From JBGLNJ01 sp034434835 (GTDB taxonomy: Bacteria > Chloroflexota > Anaerolineae > Fen-1058), in the NCBI GenBank assembly GCA_034434835.1, contig DAOTXX010000167.1, positions 1 to 64,000 of the forward strand: DNA of 64,000 nt, given 5' to 3'. The notes beneath the pieces were generated by a model, which saw only the letters and a list, made by a program, of their open reading frames with translations, ran no database searches and was not told the DNA's origin. Shown here piece after piece: positions 8,916 through 17,600 of this stretch. The position numbers and the translations under genes are program-made. The stretch's first letter is position 1; the number at the start of each line of letters is the position of its first letter.

Positions 8916-10511
8916 ATGAACATCCGACTGATCGAACCCAAAGCGCCAGGCCTCAACGTGTTTGACCAGGCGCTGCTGCCACGTTTAGGCTTGCCGCTGA
9001 TTGGCCGCATCCTGCACGATGCCGGTCACAACGTTCGCATCTATGTCGAAACCCTGGCACCGGTGGATTGGGCCGACGTTGCCCAGGCTGACCTGGTCGG
9101 CTTTTCCACCACCTCGGCGACCGCGCCGGCCGCCTACCAGATGGCAGAACGATGCCGCAGGCTTGGCATTCCCACGATCATGGGCGGATCGCACGTCACC
9201 TTTCTGCCCGAAGAGGCGCTCGACTACTGCGACCTGGTCGTGCGCGGCGAAGGCCAGACGGCGATCCTGGAAGTGATTGACGCGCTGCAAGGGAAACGGA
9301 GCTATGCCAACATTCTCGGACTCTCGTACCGCGATCGGGCCGGCCTCAAGACCCACAATCCGCCGCGCCCGCACTGCTCGCAAGAAGAGTTTGCGGCGCT
9401 GCCTGCGCCTGACCTTGCGCTCACCGTCGGCCACGAGCGCATGACCAACATCCCGATCATGACGCAGTGGGGCTGCCCATTCGACTGCGACTTTTGCGGC
9501 GTCATCGAGATGTTTGGACGCAAGGTGCGCGCCCGCAAGATCAAAGACGTGCTCGCCGAATTGGAAACCTATCGAGGCCGAGGCGCAGTGTTTTTCTATG
9601 ACGACAACTTTGTCGTGAGCAAGGAACGCACCCGTGCGCTCTTGCGCGGCATGATCGAGCGGGGCCTCACACTCTCCTGGTCGGCCCAAATGCGGGCCGA
9701 GGTGGTGTACAAGGACAAAGCCACGGGCAAACTCGATCATGAGCTGCTTGGCCTGATGCGCGATTCGGGCTGCCGCATGGTCTATTGCGGCTTCGAGTCG
9801 GTGAACCCGGAGACGCTCCAGGCTTACAACAAGCGTCAGGATGTCCAAACGATCCGCGATGCCGTGCGCGCGTTCCACGCCTATGGCATTGGCGTGCATG
9901 GCATGTTCGTCCTCGGCTCGGACACGGACGACGTGAGCGTGTTTGACCAAACCGTCCAATTCGCGCGGGAAAACAAGATTGACACGGTGCAGTTCATGAT
10001 GCTGACGCCGTGTCCCGGCACAGCATTCTACGAACGCATCGTGTCCGAGGGACGCTTGATCTCGCACGACTGGTCGCTCTATGACGGGCACCACTGCGTG
10101 ATCCAGCCGGCCCGGATGACGCCCTATGAGTTGCAGGTCGGCACGTACAAAGCAATGGCGCAGTTTTACTCGGCGCGCCACTCGCTGCGCCTGCTTGCCG
10201 CCAGCCTCACGCGCAACCTGCCCTTCTTGCTGGGGCTGTTCCTGCGCGAGAAAAAGCTTCGCGTGCGGCTCCCCCGCCTGGCGTGGATGTCGCTCGTGCC
10301 CTCACGTCGCCTGGACATTCTCAAGATGCTCGGCGAGACCCTCTCGCCAGCCAACTGGCAACGGGTGCAGGATATCCTGATGCTGCCCGTGCTGCGCCTC
10401 TATGCGTTGCGACACATCCGGCAGTGGGCGCGGCAGGCTCGTTCGCGAGCGTACCTCCAGTTCTTGCGCCGCCTGCCACCCAGGCCAGGCCGCGCCCCCG
10501 GCACCGCGTGA
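8916..10511 (+). CDS. B12-binding radical SAM protein
   Basis: This 531-residue protein has an N-terminal cobalamin-binding Rossmann-like domain (about 1-140; VGFSTTSATAPAAYQMAERC and GGSHVTFLPEEAL). A radical SAM core follows, with the CxxxCxxC cluster motif CPFDCDFC at Cys187, Cys191 and Cys194. The C-terminal 130 residues are basic and hydrophobic, as in class B methylases and hopanoid- or lipid-modifying members. The substrate cannot be read from sequence. A clear Shine-Dalgarno (aaggag) precedes the ATG. A strong terminator directly downstream makes it likely to be a single-gene transcript. Confidence 0.88.
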   Translation: MNIRLIEPKAPGLNVFDQALLPRLGLPLIGRILHDAGHNVRIYVETLAPVDWADVAQADLVGFSTTSATAPAAYQMAERCRRLGIPTIMGGSHVTFLPEEALDYCDLVVRGEGQTAILEVIDALQGKRSYANILGLSYRDRAGLKTHNPPRPHCSQEEFAALPAPDLALTVGHERMTNIPIMTQWGCPFDCDFCGVIEMFGRKVRARKIKDVLAELETYRGRGAVFFYDDNFVVSKERTRALLRGMIERGLTLSWSAQMRAEVVYKDKATGKLDHELLGLMRDSGCRMVYCGFESVNPETLQAYNKRQDVQTIRDAVRAFHAYGIGVHGMFVLGSDTDDVSVFDQTVQFARENKIDTVQFMMLTPCPGTAFYERIVSEGRLISHDWSLYDGHHCVIQPARMTPYELQVGTYKAMAQFYSARHSLRLLAASLTRNLPFLLGLFLREKKLRVRLPRLAWMSLVPSRRLDILKMLGETLSPANWQRVQDILMLPVLRLYALRHIRQWARQARSRAYLQFLRRLPPRPGRAPGTA

Positions 10512-10516
10512 CCGAG

Positions 10517-10550
10517 TTGACCGGCACTTGAAAGTGCCGGTCAATTGTTT
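10517..10550 (+). terminator. Terminator hairpin overlapping the queG promoter
   Basis: The perfect 12-bp stem ttgaccggcact / agtgccggtcaa (10517-10528 and 10533-10544) is followed by ttgtttt. It ends the radical SAM gene, and its right arm lies inside the promoter of the next gene. Confidence 0.8.
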
Positions 10551-10556
10551 TATACT
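10528..10556 (+). promoter_or_regulatory. Promoter of queG, predicted leaderless transcript
   Basis: TTGAAA (10528-10533) and TATACT (10551-10556) are 17 bp apart. The expected start site, 6-8 bp after the -10 box, falls at the ATG of queG (10564), and no Shine-Dalgarno site is present. Confidence 0.55.
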
Positions 10557-10563
10557 TGCCGCG

Positions 10564-11553
10564 ATGACACTGGCGGAATCCCTCAAGCGTCGAGCGCGTG
10601 AGATCGGATTTGACCTGGTCGGCATCGCCGCAGCCGGACCATCGCAATCGCACGCTCGTTACACCCATTGGCTCGCGCGCGGGTACCACGGCAGCATGAC
10701 TTATCTGGCTCGTCCGGACGCCGTCGCCCGGCGCACAGACGTGCGCGAGCTGCTGCCCCAGGCACGCTCGGTCGTCGCCGTGGGGATGAATTATTGTCAT
10801 CCCCCATTCTCCCCCCTCCCCCGCTCTGCGGCGGAGGGGCCGGAGGAGGGGATCGTCGCGCGATACGCCTGGGGCGACGATTACCACGAGGTCATTGCCA
10901 ACAGGCTCAAGCAGTTCGTCGCGTTTATCGAGACAGACATCGGTCATCCAGTGGCGCACAAGATTTGCGTGGACACGAGCGCTGTGTTAGAACGCGAGTG
11001 GGCGATGCGCGCGGGGCTGGGCTGGATCGGCAAGAACACAATGCTGATCAACCCTCGCGCCGGGTCGTGGTTCTTGCTGGGCGAGTTGTTGCTGGACCTC
11101 GAGCTGGACGATGACCCGCCGTTCACCGCGGATCACTGCGGCACGTGCACTCGCTGCATCGAGGCATGCCCGACGCATTGCATCTTGCCCAATCGCACCG
11201 TGGACGCACGCCGCTGCATCTCGTATCTCACCATCGAACTGCGCGGCGAAATCCCGGCCGACTTGCAGCCGTCCCTCGGCGACTGGGCGTTTGGCTGCGA
11301 CGTATGCCAGGAGGTCTGCCCCTGGAATCGTTTTGCGCGCCCCACCCACGAACCCGCGTGGGCGCCACGCCACGCCAGGCTTGATTTGCAGGAATGTCTG
11401 GCGATGACCGATGCGACTTTTCGTGCCCGATTCGCCCACAGCGCCATCCGCCGCGTCAAACGGGAGGGATTGGTGCGCAATGCGACCATCGTCGCTGCCC
11501 ATCGCAGCCAAAAAACGCCCGCGTTTGACGTTGCGCTTGACAAAGATTTATGA
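10564..11553 (+). CDS. queG: Epoxyqueuosine reductase
   Basis: This 329-residue QueG-type enzyme reduces epoxyqueuosine in tRNA to queuosine, using cobalamin and two [4Fe-4S] clusters in the cytoplasm. The N-terminal cobalamin-binding region contains the conserved DTSAVLEREWA segment with its catalytic acid, then GLGWIGKNTMLINP. The ferredoxin motifs are CGTCTRCIEACP, starting at Cys192, and CDVCQEVCPWN. C-terminal HEAT-like helices are shorter than in E. coli QueG. A C-rich/G-rich repeat at 10801-10850 is inserted in frame in the N-terminal region (PPFSPLPRSAAEGPEEG) just after MNYCH. The ATG at 10564 fits the family N-terminus; the frame is open further upstream, across the terminator. Confidence 0.92.
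   Translation: MTLAESLKRRAREIGFDLVGIAAAGPSQSHARYTHWLARGYHGSMTYLARPDAVARRTDVRELLPQARSVVAVGMNYCHPPFSPLPRSAAEGPEEGIVARYAWGDDYHEVIANRLKQFVAFIETDIGHPVAHKICVDTSAVLEREWAMRAGLGWIGKNTMLINPRAGSWFLLGELLLDLELDDDPPFTADHCGTCTRCIEACPTHCILPNRTVDARRCISYLTIELRGEIPADLQPSLGDWAFGCDVCQEVCPWNRFARPTHEPAWAPRHARLDLQECLAMTDATFRARFAHSAIRRVKREGLVRNATIVAAHRSQKTPAFDVALDKDL
10801..10850 (+). repeat. In-frame GC-rich palindromic repeat in queG
   Basis: A C-run, a ccgctctgcgg core and a G-run form a hairpin-like element of the same type as 5811-5854. It adds about 17 residues in a loop of QueG without breaking the frame. Confidence 0.65.
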
Positions 11554-11692
11554 TCAGAGTAAACTCTCACCGAACTCTAACTTTTGTGAGGACGAGCATC
11601 CCGTTCCCCAAGCCATGCTTCATCTGCCTGGCCGACGATGCGCATGGCACGTCCAAGATCAACCACTTGAATCACGAGCGAAGGAGCTAACG

Positions 11693-12064
11693 ATGGCCAA
11701 ATCGCGAACTGAGCTAATGGTTGAACGCCTGCGCGATATGCAGGCCAGCACCCCCGATATCGAAGCGTCCGCCGTCGTGAGCGTGGACGGGCTGATCATG
11801 GCCTCATCGCTGCCGGCGGGCGTCGAAGAAGATCGCGTCTCTGCCATGTCCGCCGCAATGCTCAGCCTTGGCGAGCGCATCGCCAGCGAGCTGGGACGCG
11901 GCCTCCTCGACCAGGTATACATTAGAGGCGAAAACGGTTACGTGCTGCTCACCTCGGTGGGGGAAGAAGCCGTATTGACCGTTCTGGCTCGCGCACAAGC
12001 CAAGCTGGGCCTGTTGTTCCTCGACATGCGACGCGCCGCCGAGGAACTGGCCAAGATCGTCTAA
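11693..12064 (+). CDS. Roadblock/LC7 domain protein
   Basis: This 123-residue protein consists of a single Roadblock/LC7 domain, the fold of MglB-like GTPase regulators. It shows the typical EASAVVSVDGLIMASSLPAG strand-turn and a C-terminal LGLLFLDMRRAAEELAKI helix. Such proteins usually form dimers and regulate small Ras-like GTPases or serve as sensory scaffolds. No GTPase is adjacent; instead a V4R-domain gene follows 29 bp downstream and a response regulator after that. The start is fixed by aaggag at 11681-11686. The function in this organism is inferred from fold only. Confidence 0.88.
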   Translation: MAKSRTELMVERLRDMQASTPDIEASAVVSVDGLIMASSLPAGVEEDRVSAMSAAMLSLGERIASELGRGLLDQVYIRGENGYVLLTSVGEEAVLTVLARAQAKLGLLFLDMRRAAEELAKIV

Positions 12065-12093
12065 CCTATCCAGCATCCTTAGGAGGCATGAGC

Positions 12094-12723
12094 ATGGCAG
12101 GCCCACTCAGCGGTTACTACTATTCCAACAAAATGGCTCGCGTGATCCTTTTGGCGATGGAAGAGATCATGGGCAAGAATGGCCTGAATGCGATCTTGAA
12201 CATGGCCAAGTTGCCGCATCTGATTGACAATTACCCGCCGGACAATTTTGACAAGAAATTTGACTTTACCGAAGTGACAGCGTTGAACCAGGCGCTAGAA
12301 GAGATGTACGGCCCGCGCGGCGGGCGTGGCCTGGCTCTGCGTGCCGGTCGCGCCGCCTTTGCGCGCGGTCTGCAAGGCTTTGGGGCGCTCGTGGGCGCAA
12401 GCGATCTGGCTTTCAAAGTGCTGCCGCTCAGCACCAAGCTCAAGATCGGTATTCCCATGATGGCGGCGGTGTTCAACCAGACCAGCGACCAGGTGGTGCG
12501 GGTTGAGGAAAAAGAGGACCACTTTCTTTACCACATTGACCGCTGCCCGGTGTGCTGGGGACGCAAGACCGACAAGCCAGTGTGCTTTATCGCGACGGGC
12601 GTGATTCAAGAAGGGGCACGTTGGGTGAGCGGTGGACGCGAGTTTCGGGTGGACGAGATCACTTGCATCGCCATGGGGCAGCCGTCCTGCACTTTTATGA
12701 TTTATAAGGAACCGATCGGATAG
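12094..12723 (+). CDS. V4R (4-vinyl reductase) domain protein
   Basis: This 209-residue protein has a V4R domain in its C-terminal half. This is a small-molecule-binding fold related to the TRAPP subunit Bet3. The conserved cysteine pattern is RCPVCWGR, then KPVCF, then ITCIAMGQPSC. The N-terminal half is helical and has no match that I recognise. Of two possible ATG codons, 12094 is preferred, because the aggagg at 12081-12086 lies 7 bases before it but only 1 base before 12088. It follows the Roadblock gene closely and is probably co-transcribed with it. It may sense a ligand for the neighbouring regulators. Confidence 0.82.
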   Translation: MAGPLSGYYYSNKMARVILLAMEEIMGKNGLNAILNMAKLPHLIDNYPPDNFDKKFDFTEVTALNQALEEMYGPRGGRGLALRAGRAAFARGLQGFGALVGASDLAFKVLPLSTKLKIGIPMMAAVFNQTSDQVVRVEEKEDHFLYHIDRCPVCWGRKTDKPVCFIATGVIQEGARWVSGGREFRVDEITCIAMGQPSCTFMIYKEPIG

Positions 12724-12742
12724 AACCCGCCAAGATTCTGAT

Positions 12743-12774
12743 CCGCCCGGAATATTTCCGGGCGGCTCGGTTTT
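12743..12774 (+). terminator. Rho-independent terminator
   Basis: The perfect stem ccgcccggaa / ttccgggcgg (12743-12752 and 12756-12765) is followed by ctcggtttt. It separates the Roadblock/V4R pair from the response regulator. Confidence 0.75.
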
Positions 12775-12802
12775 CAAGCCCCCTGGAAACATTGGAGGAA
12801 TC

Positions 12803-13651
12803 ATGGCTGAGCAAGCCTGCATCCTGGTGGTCGAAGATGAGCGCGATACAGCCGACATGTTGGCCGCCTATTTTGAATCGCAAGGTTTTGAGGTTCTGCT
12901 GGCCGCATGGGGCAAAGACGCACTTCAAGCGACTGCCCAAAAAGTGCCCGACCTGATTCTGCTGGACATTCGCCTGCCCGACATTGACGGCTACGAGGTC
13001 TGTCGCCAACTGCGCCAACAGCGACGCACCCAGACCACGCCCATTATCTTTCTGACCGAAAAGCGCGAGCGCATGGACCGTCTGCAGGGCCTGGAACTGG
13101 GTGCGGTAGATTACATCACCAAGCCGTTCGACATCCAGGAACTGCGGCTGCGCGTGCGCAACGCGCTGCGGCGCGCCAAGTTTGATACGCTCACCGATCC
13201 GGTGACCACGCTGCCAGCCCAGGAGTTGACCCGCGACCGCTTGAGCCGGTTGCTCCAGCAGCGCGAGTGGGTTTTGATGAGCCTCGCCATCGAAGGGCTG
13301 GATGCGTTTGCGGAGGCGTATGGCTTTGTCGCACGCGACGATGTCTTGCGCGCCGTCGCGCTGATGCTGATGAGCATCACACAGGAAAGCGGCGGTGACG
13401 ATCCGTTTGTCGGCCAGACCGAACACGCCGAGTTTGTCATCGTCACGGATTCCAATCACGCGCGCGATGTGCGGGACAAGGTCACCGCCCGGCTTAAGCA
13501 ATCGGTCGGATACTTTTACCCTCTCAAGGAAAGCGGCGGCTCGCGCCCGGATCTCAAATTCCTGATGGGCACGATCAGCGAGCAGCATGGCTCCTTTGCC
13601 GGGCCGGAGGCGCTGATGGCGGCGGTCCGGTCGGCGCGGCGACCCGTGTAA
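12803..13651 (+). CDS. Response regulator with degenerate GGDEF-like domain
   Basis: This 282-residue protein begins with a receiver domain. The phospho-acceptor is Asp55 (LILLDIRLPD) and the conserved Lys is at 107 (ITKPF). After a helix (RVRNALRRAK), residues about 130-282 have the length and spacing of a diguanylate cyclase domain. The GGDEF signature itself is missing; VGQTEHAEFVIV stands at the equivalent position, so cyclase activity is unlikely. Such proteins act as phosphorylation-controlled scaffolds or c-di-GMP-independent regulators. A Shine-Dalgarno site (ttggagg) precedes the ATG. No histidine kinase is in the window. Confidence 0.85.
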   Translation: MAEQACILVVEDERDTADMLAAYFESQGFEVLLAAWGKDALQATAQKVPDLILLDIRLPDIDGYEVCRQLRQQRRTQTTPIIFLTEKRERMDRLQGLELGAVDYITKPFDIQELRLRVRNALRRAKFDTLTDPVTTLPAQELTRDRLSRLLQQREWVLMSLAIEGLDAFAEAYGFVARDDVLRAVALMLMSITQESGGDDPFVGQTEHAEFVIVTDSNHARDVRDKVTARLKQSVGYFYPLKESGGSRPDLKFLMGTISEQHGSFAGPEALMAAVRSARRPV

Positions 13652-13673
13652 CCTGAGCTTGTGGCAACCGCGT

Positions 13674-13700
13674 GGCCCTCCCTAGCGGGAGGGCCTTTTT
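13674..13700 (+). terminator. Rho-independent terminator
   Basis: The stem ggccctccc / gggagggcc with loop tagc is followed directly by five T residues. It closes the response-regulator transcript. Confidence 0.85.
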
Positions 13701-13707
13701 GCGCGTC

Positions 13708-13737
13708 TTGCTCCACTTTGATGGGTCAAGGTATAAT
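13708..13737 (+). promoter_or_regulatory. Promoter of the DPM1-like gene
   Basis: TTGCTC (13708-13713) and a perfect TATAAT (13732-13737) are 18 bp apart. The predicted start leaves only about 12 bases of leader before GTG 13756, just enough for the acggag Shine-Dalgarno site. Confidence 0.6.
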
Positions 13738-13755
13738 CTAGCTCACGGAGAGATC

Positions 13756-14484
13756 GTGCAAGTCACCGTCGTTGTTCCTACCTACAACGAAGCAGACAAC
13801 TTGCCTGCGCTGGTCGGCGAGTTGTTCGCTCAACCGCTCCCCGATTTGCGTGTGCTCATTGTAGATGACAACTCGCCGGACGGGACAGGTCAACTCGCCG
13901 ACGAACTGGCCTCGCGCACCCCGCACCGTATGAGCGTGATGCACCGCACGGGGCCGCGCGGATTGGGCCGCGCTTACGTGGATGGCTTTCGCTGGGCGCT
14001 GCAACACGGCGCGGAAGCCATCGTGCAAATGGACGCCGACTTTTCTCATTCGCCGACGGATGTGCCGCGCCTGGTCGCCCAGTTGTCCGATTACGATGTG
14101 GCAGTCGGGTCACGCTACGTGACCGGCGGGCGCATTGACGAACACTGGAGTCTGGGGCGCTATGCGCTGAGTTGGTGGGCGAACCTTTACGCGCGCTTCA
14201 TCCTGGGCCTCAAAACGCAGGATGCAACCGCCGGATTCAAATGCTGGCGTCGCTCGGCGCTGGAGGCAATTGACCTGAGCCGCATCCGCTCGAACGGCTA
14301 CGTGTTCCAGGTCGAGATGACCTATGTCAGCGAGCGGCTCGGGCTGCACATTCGCGAGGTGCCGATCTATTTTGAGGATCGGCGCATCGGCAAATCCAAA
14401 ATGACGGTCCCGGTCAAGTTCGAGGCGGCGTGGCGCGTGTTCCAGGTCTGGTGGCGACATCACAATATCCGTCCCCTCCAATGA
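13756..14484 (+). CDS. Polyprenol monophosphomannose synthase (DPM1-like GT2)
   Basis: This 242-residue GT-A fold glycosyltransferase of family 2 resembles dolichol/polyprenol-phosphate mannose synthases, which load a sugar onto a lipid phosphate on the cytoplasmic face. It shows the N-terminal VTVVVPTYNEADNLPALV, the nucleotide-binding VDDNSPDGTG, and the metal-binding DAD in VQMDADFSHSP. The conserved GSRYVTGG and a C-terminal FEDRRIGKSKM segment also fit. It lacks the C-terminal membrane domain of GtrB-type enzymes. GTG 13756 is chosen over upstream starts because the family N-terminus begins there. It probably supplies the lipid-linked sugar donor for the GT-C enzymes encoded at 49-64 kb. 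Confidence 0.9.
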   Translation: MQVTVVVPTYNEADNLPALVGELFAQPLPDLRVLIVDDNSPDGTGQLADELASRTPHRMSVMHRTGPRGLGRAYVDGFRWALQHGAEAIVQMDADFSHSPTDVPRLVAQLSDYDVAVGSRYVTGGRIDEHWSLGRYALSWWANLYARFILGLKTQDATAGFKCWRRSALEAIDLSRIRSNGYVFQVEMTYVSERLGLHIREVPIYFEDRRIGKSKMTVPVKFEAAWRVFQVWWRHHNIRPLQ

Positions 14485-14485
14485 C

Positions 14486-14607
14486 GAGCGTCGAATGTCG
14501 AATGTTGAAGGACCGCTGCGCGGGACGAACCCCCTCCGCTTCGCTACGAGGACAGGCGACGAAGGGCGAAAGACATCCGTCAGCGGTCGTTCGTCCTTCG
14601 TCACCTG
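14486..14607. repeat. Word-repeat spacer at the YfhO-fusion start
   Basis: The direct repeat tcgaatg is followed by gacgaagggcgaaag and the near-inverted cgttcgtccttcgtc. The annotated N-terminus of the next gene is translated from this repeat, so the true start is uncertain. Confidence 0.5.
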
Positions 14608-17600
14608 GTTGATTGTCCTCGGATTCTTTCTCCTGCCGCTGGCGCTGCTCTGGCAGCAGACGCTCGGCGGCAAGACACTGATTCCCGCCGATGTGCTGTT
14701 CGGCTTCCAACCCTGGAAATCTGCCGCCGCGCAATTTGGAATCTCTTTTCCCCAAAATCACCTCGTCGCCGATCTCGTCTTGGAGAATTACGCCTGGAAG
14801 CGGTTCATCCTCGAATCGCTGCGGCAAGGCGAAATCCCGCTCTGGAATCCCTACACTTTTGCTGGCGAACCGTTCCTGGCGAACGGTCAACACAGCGCGC
14901 TGTATCCCTTCAGCCTGATCTTTTACCTGGTGCCTTTGCCACAGGCTTATGGTTGGTTCACCGTGTCGCAATTGTGGCTGGCAGGCGTGTGGATGTATCT
15001 GCTTGCGCGCGTGTTGGGATTGCGGCGCGCGTCCGCCGTCATCGCGGGGATTACGTATCAGCTTTCCGCGTTTTTTGTGTTCAGCATCGTGTTCAGCATG
15101 ATCATCGCGGCGGCGGCATGGCTGCCATTCATCCTGGCGATGGCGGAATTGGTGATCCGCCAGCAGCCTGCGCTCGGCGGGCGGCCCGCGCGCGCGCCAT
15201 GGGCGATGCTGGGGGCAATGGGGTTGGGGATAGCGATGCTCGCCGGTCACCCAGAGATGATCTATCCCTATACGCTGTTCGTGACGGGGGCGTTTGCGGC
15301 CTGGCGGTTGGCGGCAACCTTGCCAAGGTCCATGATTCCGACGGTCGCGTGGCTCGGTGTGATGATCGGGCTGGGACTGGCGCTGGGCGCAGTCCAATTT
15401 CTGCCGATGGTAGAAGCGCTCACGCTCAACTTTCGTGAGGGCGCGGCCAGCTTGCGCGAGGTGTTGAGCTGGTCATATCCCTGGCGTCGCATCATCGCGT
15501 TCCTCATTCCGAATTTCTTTGGCAACGAATCGCATCACGCCTACCTGGATGTGTTCTCGTGGCAGACGCTGCCGGCCAAAGCTTACAGCGACGGACAATA
15601 CGTCTGGTGGGACATCAAGCAGTCGGTCGAAGGAGCAGCGTATCTGGGCATTTTGCCGCTCGTGTTGGCCGTGTTGGGAATACTCACCGCGCACCATTCC
15701 CTCTCCCACCCCTCTTTTGTGAATAGACTTGTTAAAGCCCCGCCCGCCGATGAATCGGCTGGCTACACAACAACGCCCGATAAATCGGGCTGGGAGAACG
15801 TCAGAGACAGCCGCGCGGACTCGCTCGATGACAATCTTGTCTCAAGTTCTGGCCCCCTCACCCAAGTGGAGAGAGGTGATGCATCCCCTTCTCTGCCCAG
15901 TAAGGGGACTGGGAGGACACGTTGGCTTCATCATCCCTACGTTCCGTTCTTTGCGATGCTGGCGCTGTTTTCGCTCGCGCTCGTTTTCCCCACCGGGCTG
16001 TATGCGGTCATTTATTACCTGCCCGGCCTGAGTCAACTGCATACGCCGTTCCGGTGGGTGTTTCCTTACACGCTCTCGATTGCCATTCTCGCCGGGTTCG
16101 GCGCAGATTTCCTGGCGCGGACCAGGCAAGATGCTAACCACCAAGACACCAAGACACAAAGTCTAAAAAAAGATTCTTCGAGTCTTGGTGTCTTGGTGGT
16201 AAGAGTAGGCTGGGTTTTGTTTTGGAGTGGGCTGGCGTTTATCGTCGTGCTTCTGCTTTCGCGGTTTACGTTCCCTGCGCAGAGCTTGCGCCTGGCCGAT
16301 GCTGCTGTCGCTCGATTGGCAAAAGCGGATACCACGTTTGCCGACGGACGGATGTTTTACTCGTACTTGTTCCCGTGGCTGCTCATCTTTGGATTGATGA
16401 TGATGGCCTCCGGCGCAGTCGTGCGTGTCTCGCGCTGCCCGATTTACCTTCCATTCCAGCACCGCCCCATCTGGGAAGTACTCGCCGTCGCCGTCATCGC
16501 GCTCGATCTGTTCGCTTACGGTTACGGCTTCAATCCCGCCGTTGATCCCAAGCCGTTAGACTATCGTCCGCCGGTTTTGGATTTTCTTAAGCAAGACGCC
16601 AGTCTGTGGCGTTTCACGACGTACGATCCGCGCGGCCTCAAGACGATGAACATGAACAGCGGCTGGTGGAACGGCCTGCAGGACGTGCGCGGGTACGATT
16701 CCATGTTCCCCAAACAATACCTGCGCTACATCCAGACGATTGAAAAGCAGGACGACTATTTGTACAACCGGGTCGGGCCGGTGCGCGACGCGCGCGCGCT
16801 GGATAGTCCAATGCTGGACATGCTCAACGTCAAGTACGTCATCACCGAAGACCCAATACCCAATACCAAACTCACGCTTGTCTATGACAACGAGGTCAAG
16901 GTCTATCGCAACGAGGCGGTCGCTCCGCGCGCGTTCACGTTGCCCCAATCCTGCACGATCTACACTGATGATGAACTGGCGGCGTTGGGCAAGTACGATC
17001 CGCGTCAATATGTTGTAGTATCAGGTATTGGGGATCAGGTATTGAGCGATGTGTCCTGCGCCCTGCGCCATGCCACCATCACCATCTACAAATCGAACGA
17101 AGTCTGGATTGATGTGGATGTAAAGGAATCGTCGTGGCTTGTGCTGGGCGATTCATACTTTCCCGGCTGGGTGGCTTTTCGGCGACCTTTAGGTGGAACG
17201 GAAGAACAGGAACAAGAGCTGACCATCACACGCGCAAACGGCAATTTCCGCGCGGTGCAGCTTGAGCCAGGGACATGGACAGTACGCTTTCGCTACAGCC
17301 CGCTCTGGGTCAAGCTCGGCGCGTTCACCACGTTCATTGCCGCGATGGTGCTCGTGCTGATCGCGGGCGTGTACGTCTGGCGCTACGCTTACCGCGAAAG
17401 CGCGGACGATTCAACGGCGCGGCGGGTCGCCAAGAACAGCTTGACCGCCATCGTCCTCAACTTGATGACGCGCGTGCTGGACATGGCTTTTGCGATGCTG
17501 ATGGCACGCCTGCTGGGGCCGGAGGGCGTGGGGCGATTCTATTTTGCCGTCGTCATTTTGGCCTGGTTCGACACGTTCACGTCGTTTGGCTTGCAGACGC

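Noticed and set aside
8985..10181. 398-codon minus-strand frame opposite the radical SAM gene
   Set aside because: No motif, composition typical of an antisense shadow, while the plus strand has full cobalamin and SAM motifs.
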